From: Pelagophyceae sp. CCMP2097
Lineage: Eukaryota > Sar > Pelagophyceae
Length of the DNA stretch: 36,505 nucleotides
Direction of reading: 5' to 3'
Assembly: GCA_026770575.1 (NCBI GenBank)
Contig: MU657179.1
Coordinates: 274,030-310,534, forward strand
Shown here: one piece after another, positions 21,001-29,366 of the stretch
How the letters are laid out: every line of letters starts with the position of its first letter
How positions within the stretch are numbered: the stretch's first letter is position 1
The notes under the pieces: generated by a model
Told to the model about the DNA's origin: nothing
Database searches by the model: none
Seen by the model: the letters and a program-made list of their open reading frames with translations, nothing else
Position numbers and translations under genes: made by a program

Positions 21001-23351
21001 AGCTCGCTCCAGGGCTCGGCGTTTTCGGTCCCGGCGCGCGTGCCGAAGCGGCGATTGCCGCCGCAGCGGCACCCGACGGAGACGGCCGCGCAGTTTGCTC
21101 TGAGGTGCGCTAAACTGGTTAAAGCTGGGCTGGCTGGATCCGTGGCCGGGTCGGCCAGCGTCGGCGTCGGCCCGTCCGACCACCGAACCGACGCGGGGTC
21201 GTTCTCGTTCGCCTCGGGCAGCGACGCCCGAGGGCGGCGCGCCGTCTCGCAGCGCGGCGCGGCGGCGGCCGTCTGGGCGCCGGCGACGGTGCAGGCCATC
21301 GCTTTAGATCTCGCCCGTGTCGACGCGCCCGCGCCGATAAAGGGACGGCGGCACCTCACGAGCGGCGATCTGGAGCAGCGCTTCGCGCGCACCGTGTCGC
21401 GCAGACGCGCGGACACGCGAAGGCTGCGCGCGGCGGCTTCAACAGTCATTGCCGCGCGCTGGCGGCGGCGAGCGGCGGCGCGGCAGTGCGCCGCGCTGTG
21501 CCGGCGGCAAGAGGCCGTCGTGCGCGTGCAGGCGGCGGCGCGCCGCAAGAGCAAAGGGTACGACGTGGCCGCGCGGGAACGAAGGCGCGTCTTCGTCCTA
21601 TTTCGGTCCTTGGCCACGTGGTACGCGCGCCGGCTCTACGGCGCATTGGAAAAGTGGCGGCAGCACGTCGTCGCTTTGCTCGACGACGAAGACGACCGCG
21701 CTTCGATGGCTTCGGAAGCCGAAAGCATGGACCGACTCGCGACGCCGCGCGGCAGCTTTGCGGCGCCGGGCCGCGGCAGCTTTGCGGCGCCGGGCCGCGG
21801 CAGCTTTGCGGCGCCGCCGTGGCAGCCCGCCAACGGCGCGCCGCCGCTGCCGCCGCGTTGGCAGCCCGCCAACGGCGCGCCGCCGCTGCCGCCGCGTTGG
21901 CAGCCCGCCAACGGCGCGCCGCCGCTGCCGCCGCGGCCCGTTTCGGACAGGCGTTCCTTTGACCGCGACCGTCGGCCGTCGGGCCGACGAGCGACGGGCG
22001 GTTCCTTCGACCGCGACCGGCCGCCGCCGGACGGCACATGGCCCGGGCCGTCGCCGCCGCGGTCGCCCATCCCGCAGCTGGCGCGGGTGAGACTTTTAGA
22101 ACATATGATGGCCAATTCAAGATTCGACCTGCACGACTCTTTGCTGAAGACGCACCTGATGGCCAACTCGCCCTCGAATCACCTCGCGAAAGCGACGGAG
22201 GCGCGTGGGAAGCCCGACGACCGCCGGCGTTCGGCGATGCACGACGACGCTTCCGACACTTCTGGCCTTTCCGACGACGACCCCGACGTCGACGGCAATT
22301 ACACCGACGGCGTGGACGCGGACTCGGCTGCTGCCTTGAAGCCGGCGGACGGACCGGACGCTCTTTACGAAGCGGCGATCGAGGTGATCGACGTCGGCGC
22401 CGCCGGAAGAGCTTTGGCAGCAGCCGCAAAGGCGGCAAGAGCGGCGGCCCCGGGCGAATCGTCGCCGTCTTCCAGAGACACGGGCCCTTCGATGGTGAGC
22501 TTGGACGCGTCGCCGAATTTGCGGAGGCATTCGGCGCCGAATTTGCGGTGGACGCTCGGTCGAAAGGATTCGATGCATTTCTCCGCAAAAGCCCTGCCCG
22601 TGCAACCCGTGCTGGGCTACGACGACATTGAGTTCCGGGCGCGGCTGCGAAATGGCATCGTGTGCGTGAAGCACTCTCGAAGGGGACCGCCGAGGAGGAA
22701 AGTGGTATCATGTTCAGACGACTTGTCCGAGATCTACTGGGCCGACGCCGGCGCCGCTTCCACGGCGAGGTGCGCTTTTAGAGCCGTGACGAGGCAGAGC
22801 TCCAAGTCTTTACACATGTCGGACGTGGTCGACGTCGACGACGAGGGCTGCACAAAGGTCCTGGACCGCGCTCTCAGAAAGGGTTTACTCAGCACGCTGC
22901 ACAGCACGCCCTGCTTCGTGCCGATGCAGTTTCCGCAAGAGAAAAAGTCGTTTCTACCATCGTTTCTGCGGCGCAAACTGCCGCGGCAAAGTTTGTCGAC
23001 AAGGCCGAGTTTGTCGACAAGGCCGAGCCTGGCGTCGCGGCCGAGCGACCTGCGCATGAGCGGCGACGGCGACGGCATGCCTGCGCTGACGGTGCGTCGT
23101 TGGATGCGTCGTGTGCCTCCTCGGTCCCTTCTCTTGGCGACTGTGCGCACTCGTAGGTCTCGCTGGTTCTCCCTTCGGGCCGCACGCTGGACCTCGAGTT
23201 TGAGACGGTTTCGATGCACTCGTTTGTGGCGCGCGGGTTTCGCAGATTGGTCGAGTGCGAGTCGGAAGCCGGCTCCGCGCGCCACCCGCGTCGGCGAATG
23301 GGCCGACAACGACGGGGATGGCAGAGCGGCGCCGCAGATGGACGCGCATGA
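18045..23351 (+). CDS. DENN-domain Rab GEF-like protein with IQ-like helices and C-terminal PH domain
   Basis: Exons 18045-18161, 18280-18488, 18544-18686, 18746-23091 and 23157-23351 give about 1669 residues. All four introns have GTGCG donors and AG|G acceptors and keep frame. The uDENN part is rebuilt by splicing: FDHFIVVGLPTRL, then KVLHQYS and IADFCLPAG. The core DENN (about 365-470) has LENVLLILGCALVELQIVFVSQDL and LPANLGDYLDSPVPLILGV. An EWWYESLGDIGFEFVARFVE stretch suits dDENN. Later come IQ-like Arg-rich helices (about 1050-1100), a Pro-rich tract with three APPLPPR copies, and a PH-like fold from about 1440 that ends in LPSGRTLDLEFET. That ending appears only after removing intron 23092-23156; without it a shifted low-quality frame runs to 23400. 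DENN proteins exchange GDP for GTP on Rabs at membranes, and the PH domain would supply lipid targeting. Confidence 0.85.
21749..21935 (+). repeat. Two in-frame coding minisatellites in the DENN gene
   Basis: Three 24-bp copies encode RGSFAAPG and three 39-bp copies encode WQPANGAPPLPPR. Both unit lengths are multiples of three. PPLPPR is an SH3-ligand-like core, so copy number could set binding avidity. The copies are almost identical in DNA, implying recent expansion. Confidence 0.85.
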
Positions 23352-23685
23352 TCCCCGGGTGGATCCAGAGTGCCGGCTCTCGTACCGTCGTATACCGTAA
23401 ATACGACACATTTTAGGCCCCGCAAAAAGACGGCGCCGACGACTAGCGGCGCGGGCCGCGCGTGTATGTTGTGAAGTCGCGCGCCGACCAACCGCGGCGC
23501 CCGACGGACACGCAGCCGCCGCCGCCACGACGGCGCGACGTCGACTCCGTAAATTGTATCATGCCTTGCGGACTCGCAGCAGGCCGGGGTCACATGGGGG
23601 CAGGGTCCCGAGACCAGAGGCGTCCAAGGTGTCGATTTATATACGGCCTTAATGTCCATTTTATGTCCAAATGCGTATCGGGGTT
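23352..23685. other. Convergent 3' intergenic region
   Basis: 334 bp between the convergent DENN and isochorismatase-like genes. I see no gene, repeat or clear signal; it should hold both 3' UTRs. Confidence 0.5.
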
Positions 23686-24412
23686 TCACAGCGCCTGAAG
23701 CGCGTTTATCATACTGGCCGAGTCTGAGACCGCCCCGAAGACGCCGCCCTGCATCTCGACCATCTTCAGCGCGGCGGCATGGTTGGTTGCGTCTGTGGCG
23801 GCGGTGCAGTCTGCTAGGATGACGCACTCGAAACCTCGGTCGTTCGCGTCGCGCATCGTCGTATGAACACATACATCCGTCGTGATTCCCGTCAAGACGA
23901 GGTTGCGGATGCCCTTTGTATGTAAGATCAATTCCAAGTCGGTGGCGTAGAAGCTTCCTTTGCCGGGCTTGTCGATGATGACCTCGCCCGCGACCGGCGC
24001 CAGTTCAGAGATAATCTTCCACCCTGGCTCGCCGCGCACGAGGATGCGGCCGCACGGGCCTTCGTCGCCGATGCCCGCGCCTATCGTCGTATTGGAAAGA
24101 GGCACGGAGGTGTAGACACGCACCCATCTGCCTCGACCGCCATCGCTTGTTGTCCGGCAGATCCGACAGGTCCGGCCGGTGCCCCTCGCGCGTGTGGATG
24201 ACGTGCAGGCCCTTTTCCCGCGCGCAGGCGAGGAGGAGGCGGATGGGCTCGATTGGGGCGCGCGTCAGGGAGATGTCGTAGCCCATTGATGCGACATACC
24301 CTCCAACTCCGCAGAAGTCGTGCTGCATGTCAATTATCACCAGCGCCGTGTTGTCCGCCCGCAAAGCGCCGTCGTACGGCCACGCGTACGGCGTCGACAG
24401 CACCGTCGGCAT
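23686..24412 (-). CDS. Isochorismatase-superfamily cysteine hydrolase (RutB / biuret-hydrolase-like)
   Basis: Two exons, 24412-24124 and 24080-23686, joined across a 43-nt GTGCGT...TAG intron in phase 1, give 227 residues, the normal family length. The triad is complete: Asp in VIIDMQHDF, Lys in [10 protein letters not shown] and Cys in [11 protein letters not shown], with the usual cis-peptide neighbourhood before the Cys. The segments [12 protein letters not shown] and [14 protein letters not shown] are typical of the bacterial RutB/biuret amidohydrolase side of the superfamily rather than nicotinamidase or true isochorismatase. These enzymes hydrolyse ureido or amide bonds to release ammonia or carbamate, so a nitrogen-scavenging role is likely. 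No targeting peptide is seen, suggesting cytosol. The bacterial-like sequence suggests an old transfer, but it has acquired a host-type intron. The precise substrate is not provable here. Confidence 0.88.
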
Positions 24413-24810
24413 CGCACGCGCTGGGGATACGCTCTAGATCTAGCTCGCACTCGAAATTTTCAAATCGATTCGAATGGTCAAGACGGGTTTTACAGAAAGA
24501 TGACATGAATCGGCCCTTTCTCGAACACATCCGACACTTGTGTTATCCCCCCTTGGCCGCGCGAAGCCGCGACGGCGTGCGCGTTTCAACACCGCGCGCC
24601 TCTTTGACCAATTCGTCTTCGATTGCCGGCTCGGCAAAAGTCTTGAAAACCTGGATACAATTGGAAGCGTGGACTTGGCAAAAAATCATTAAAACCTGGA
24701 TAAGGTGGATTTCTCTTCGCACACCAAAACAACATTTCCAAAAAGGCTCCGCGGCCGGGCGTCGCCGCGAGCATCCGCGAGCCGCGTCGCGACCCCCGCC
24801 ACGCCGTCGC
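24413..24810. promoter_or_regulatory. Divergent promoter region with a short direct repeat
   Basis: 398 bp between the divergent hydrolase (-) and TPR-Aha1 (+) start codons. AAAACCTGGATA occurs twice, near 24645 and 24691, within an AT-richer stretch. No gene is seen. The repeats could be regulatory or chance. Confidence 0.45.
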
Positions 24811-27800
24811 ATGGAGGCGTACGCGCACTTGAAGACGCCAGCGCAGCTGAAGGATGAGGGCAACGCGGCGTTTCGCGTCGGCAAATACGAGACGGCAGTG
24901 GGAAAGTACAATGCCGCCCTTGTCAAGCTCCGCAAGGCAGACGCTGACGGCTTGAGCGGTGCGCCCTCCATACGCGTCTTTCGAAAGACACCGTCATAGA
25001 CCATGCACCTTTGGCCAGCACTCTGGGAGCGCCGTCTCTGCGGGTCGGCGTCTCTGCGAGTCGCCAACCGAGCCGCGTCCAGGCACGCTCCACTGCAACG
25101 CCGCCGTCTGCCTCGTCAAGCTCGGCCGCTGCGAGGAGGCCGTCAAGGCCGCCACGGCGGTGCGACCTTGCACGGCCTTGTGTCGCCACGGCGCTGTAAG
25201 CTCGACAGACACCCCCACACAGGCCGCGGACCACGCGACGAGCAACGACGGCACGCGCGCAAAGGTGCGCCTCAACGCCGGGCCGCAAACGTCTGCGGGT
25301 CGGCCCGCGCGGCGTCCGTCTGCGCACGCGTCGCGTAGGCGCTCGTCTACCGCGCGCGGGCCTACCAGGGTTCGCGGCACCGGCCGCCCGAGGCGGCGGC
25401 GGCGCTGGCGCGCGTCGACCTCGAGGCGGCGTGCAAGCTCCAGCCTGCGAGCGGGCCCATCAAAGTCGAGCTCCAGCGCCTCGTCGAGGGCGGGGCGCAG
25501 GGCGCAGCGTCGCAGGCGCCTCAGGCCATCGTCAAGGCCGCGGCGACGGCGCACGACGACGCGGTGCGTCCCTCGCGGACCGCGGCAGATGCAACGCAGT
25601 CCCGATGACGCCGTCGAGGGCTGGGGACAGACGGGAGACGTGGTAGGACCTACCAAAGGCGCTCCTCGACGACGCGGCCATGCGCGGCCGCCTCGCATCG
25701 ACGAGGTGCGCTCGCTAGGGAAAAGCTGGGTGAAGGCCCTCCGGCGGCGTGCTCCGCAGCGCTGGCCCGAAACGCCGAGGATGGATCGCAGAGGCTCCCG
25801 GTCGTCTCGAGTCGTAGTGGTCCGCCGCTCGATCGCGCGGCAGGCTCTACGGCGCGGACGAGGTGGCGCGCCGCTCCGCGCCGGCGCCGGTGGCGCCGGC
25901 GGAGGACGAGCCGCCGCGCGAGTGGGTGCTTCAACGCATGCAAGAGGCGCTCGACCGAAAGAAGCTCGCAGAGGCCAGCACGGCCATCGAAGACGACGAA
26001 GACCTCGCAAAGGGCTACGTCCAGCGCGACGACGGTGCGTGGAACGCGGGGCGCCTCGAAAAACGCACGTCAGCATCCGTCGCTGCGAATTTCGGCCGTT
26101 TGAAAGCGACCCGCAGGCACGGAGACGCCCGCGTGGTCCGCGCCGCGCGCCGCCGCGGTGGAGCCGCCGGCGGCGCCGCGGGCGCCCATGCGCATCCCCG
26201 ACGGCGCCGCCGTGAGTCGCGAGGCCCTCTGCGGAGCCCGGAGAAAGTCGTCCGACGGCCCGTCGGGATGGCATGAGACATGTGCCGATATCAGGCGCCG
26301 AAGAACGGCGGGTTCAACCGCGGGTACCGGGAGGTGGACACGTCGGTTTGGTGCCGGCGAAGGCTGCTGGCGTGCCTGAAGCCGCTGACGGTCCACTATC
26401 TCGACGAAGACGTCCGCGACGGCGCAGCAGGCGTCGTGCGTCCCCGCCGGTCTCCCCAGCGCCTCTTGAATCGCGCCTCAGGTGCGGCTGACTCCGATCT
26501 CGGCGAGCGGCGAGGCGCTGCTCGTCCGCGTCGGCGAGCGTTGGGATAGGGCGTACGACCTTCAGGCGAGATTCGATTTCGAGGCCCGCCTCGGGGCGCC
26601 GCGGACCAAGGACGTCGAGATGAAGGGGAAAATGCAGCGCATCTTCATGGGCGTGCCCACGGTCCGCGGTGCGTCCCTCTTGCGATGCGTCGACTGTCAT
26701 GATGACCTCTCTCGCTCGCTTTGGTGACGCTGCGTCTAACCAGGCGCCATCGTCGTCCGAGAGCTGACGCATATCGACGGGCCGAGCGAGGCGGTCATCG
26801 AGCTGCAGTGGGGCTACGGCTCCGTCTCGGTGCGTCTGCATTTCGGACGCGAATCGGTGCCGTTTTGCGGCTGACCGAGCTTTTGCGGCTGACCGACCAA
26901 GGCAGGAGGCGCACTTTGAGCGCGACGAGGTCGGCATGCGGCGCGTGCACGCCGACGCGCTGCGGAAGCTGCTGCGCAAGGGCAAGGAGGGCGGCGACGC
27001 GGCGGAGATGAACGTCCACGGTGCGTCCCTTTTTTTTTGATTTTTCGCGGTTTGTGAAGTTTCTTCTTCGCGCGCTGGTCCCCGAGGCTTTCGCATTCGT
27101 CGCCCGCATCAATCGCGCCGACGCCGGCTGCAGGCGCCGTCGTGGAGATGCTCGCGCGCTTCGTGGCGGACTTCCAGCGCGAGGTGCCCGGCGAGCCGCG
27201 CCCGAGGCTCGGCGACGTGTCCGACGCGGACCACTTCGCACAAACCCGCGTCGCTCCAAATGTCGTCCGTGGGCTTGCCGCGTTGTCCGTGGGCTGGCCG
27301 CGCCCGCGGGAGCGTGACGCGCCGGCACAGGACGCCGTGCTCGCCGCGGACGCTGCGGAGATGGCGCGGCAGGGCGTCACCGCGTTGATGCCCACCACGC
27401 CGCCGCCCAAGCCGTGGACGTGGCGGCCCGCGGTGAGTGGCCTCTTTGCATGGTCCCGCCACGATAGGAAACGTCGTAGGACACGCCGAAGACGGAGCTG
27501 GAGATCGCGCCCGGGTCCAAGCTGGCCCAGATGCACGGCGTCTCCGCGCCGGCGGATGCGGCGCGCGACGCCGCCGCCGCGGAGGCGGCGCAGGTGGCCT
27601 ACGCCGGCCCGGCGCACGAGGGCGACGCGCGCGGCGGCTTCGGCCACACGATGATGGAGCAGTTCGAGGCGCTGCGCAAGCAGGGCTACACGGTGCTCAT
27701 GGGCGAGGCCGGCGACCGCGACGCCGCGCCTGCGCCCGCGCCCGCGGCGGCGCCCGCGGCGGCGCTCAACTACGAGAGATTTGAAAACATTGGGTGCGTC

Positions 27801-28049
27801 CAGCGTCCCCCGCACCGCCAGCCGGAAGAACCCGGCGCACGCTCTAGCGACTCGGAGTCGGACGACGACGGCGCGGACTTCGGCGAGGTAGAGGCGGCGC
27901 CTAAAGTGTCCGCCGACACGACCGCGCTCTGGGAAGCGGTCCTATCGCTGGCCGGCGGCGACGTGGCCGCGGCGCGCGAACTGCTCGCCGACCCGGACGC
28001 GCTCCAGCGGCGGCCCGAGATCCAGGCGCTCTACGAAGATGCCGCTTAA
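24811..28049 (+). CDS. TPR + Aha1_N fusion, probable Hsp90 co-chaperone, 15 exons
   Basis: Exons: 24811-24958, 25083-25159, 25223-25264, 25339-25563, 25647-25705, 25844-26034, 26117-26211, 26295-26435, 26482-26668, 26744-26829, 26906-27020, 27134-27216, 27331-27432, 27480-27793 and 27848-28049. Every junction keeps frame, giving 688 residues. Residues 1-125 are three TPRs: LKDEGNAAFRVGKYETAV, LHCNAAVCLVKLGRCEEAV and KALVYRARAYQG. The clamp Lys and Asn residues of TPR1 and TPR2 are present, but the TPR3 clamp Arg is shifted by one. Residues about 280-480 match the Aha1 N-terminal domain in order: GYREVDTSVWCRRRLLACLK, then GEALLVRVGERWDRAYDLQA, then GAIVVRELTHIDGPSEAVIE, then a final helix AVVEMLARFVADFQREV. 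No AHSA1 C-domain follows; the tail is a linker, an acidic SESDDDGADF patch and short helices. Aha1_N stimulates the Hsp90 ATPase and TPR clamps bind its EEVD tail. Intron 27794-27847 is 54 nt and stop-free, so it could be retained. Confidence 0.82.
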
Positions 28050-28506
28050 CCGCCGTAACCTACAACCGCAGACCACCGCCGGCGGCCCCGGACCGCTCTG
28101 AGAGCTCGGGTGGCGCTGCGTCGAGTGCGACGGACCGGAGAACAGGGCCGCTCGCACGCGGGGACCTCGGACAGGAATCCCAGGAGCAACGTTGCGCACT
28201 TGGAGACCCTCGACTTCCAACTTTGAAGGGAAAGTCGTGGAAGTCGGGCTCAGAGTCGCCCACTTTTACGAGATAATACCCCTCACGCCTCACGAGAGAG
28301 CCCCTTTTGGCAATCTATCCGGATATGTCCCAGGGGTGTACCACTCCACTGCGAGTATGTAGCACTCTTGTTCGGCTGAACCGCGGCAGGCTCGTCGCGA
28401 AGAGGCGCGCCGTGCCCGCAGGCCGGCGCCTCCAGCGGCCTCTTCCCGACGCCGATCACACGAACTGTGCACAGTAGTCTTCGAGGTTTGACCTTGCTTG
28501 CTTCAA

Positions 28507-28550
28507 TGCTTGCTTTAAGATCCACCATGGGTGAAGCTGCCCCAAGAGGA
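28507..28550 (+). repeat. Dispersed repeat, CTTGCTTAA family, copy 3
   Basis: Reads TGCTTGCTTTAAGATCCACC, then ATGGGTGAAGCTGCCCCAAGAGGATAT. It shares the head of the copies at 701 and 1289 and the GAGGATAT tail of the copy at 28752. Confidence 0.7.
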
Positions 28551-28751
28551 TATGCCTGACTAGTCGGTTCCAAAGGCTGGCTCCCGGACCAAAGGGTCCG
28601 GGTGCCATGCCGCGGGAGTGGTTTGTGCGCTTTGCGCTTGACCCCCTCATGCAAGTACGGGCCGCTAGTCACTAGTAGGAGGCACTTTGGCACTTTGGTC
28701 GTGTTCGTCGGGGAAGCCTTTTGGGGTGCGGTGGCGTAGGCGGCTCAATCG

Positions 28752-28805
28752 GCTTGCTTAAGGTCCACTTAAGTCCACCCTGGGAGGGGCTGCCCCAAGA
28801 GGATA
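28752..28805 (+). repeat. Dispersed repeat, CTTGCTTAA family, copy 4
   Basis: Reads GCTTGCTTAAGGTCCACTT, then an internally repeated AAGTCCACCCTGGGAGGGG, ending GCTGCCCCAAGAGGATAT. It has the same orientation as copy 3, about 245 bp away. Confidence 0.7.
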
Positions 28806-29366
28806 TTACGTCTAAGGGTGACAAAGTCAATCACCCGCCCAAAAATGCCCGGATGACATGCCGGACCTTCGGTTATTACGCCTGCTTCTAAATTTGGTCC
28901 ACAATACGAGGACCGACCGCACGGCGTAACCCCACTCCCCCGACTTGGACGCAATAGACTCGAGGGTGAGCTTGTGGTCAAGTGCCGTCCGGCAATCCGA
29001 ACCCAGTACCATGGCAAGGACCCTTGTCCATCCGTGTGTTTATTATTGACCTTCGGTTATTGACGCCTAACTCAATTCAAAAGCTTTCAAACTTTCAGTC
29101 GGCGTACACATCGAAGTTTAACACGAAAATCATGGTAAGATCGGCTTATGCACCAGTGAAAACAGCGTTGAAATCTCAAAAGTGTCTTATGACGAATATC
29201 TGAAATTTGAAGAGAGTGTTTAAGATGCGCGAAAGTTTCACTCTCGTCTGGACAGTTTCCGAGTCGACCAGGATCGAGAAACCAAAACCGGTCGCAGACT
29301 CGCACGCCCGCTTGCGTCTAGAGCGGTACCCGCGCGGTTGCGTCGGGCCCTTCTGGGACCGGCGAT

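Larger units (their letters stand above)
28050..29366. other. Repeat-bearing intergenic region, no gene accepted
   Basis: About 1.3 kb with lower GC and no coding-like frame. It holds two copies of the dispersed CTTGCTTAA repeat and a short hairpin at 28583-28602 (CCCGGACC/GGTCCGGG). The promoter of the RGS gene lies at its right end. Confidence 0.6.

Noticed and set aside
23157..23400. DENN frame read straight through to a stop at 23400
   Set aside because: After 23091 that frame becomes Arg/Trp-rich noise. Splicing 23092-23156 instead yields a PH-like ending with a stop at 23349.
28283..28693. Minus-strand frame of 136 codons in the repeat island
   Set aside because: It runs through the dispersed CTTGCTTAA repeat, lacks coding-type third positions and has no domain.
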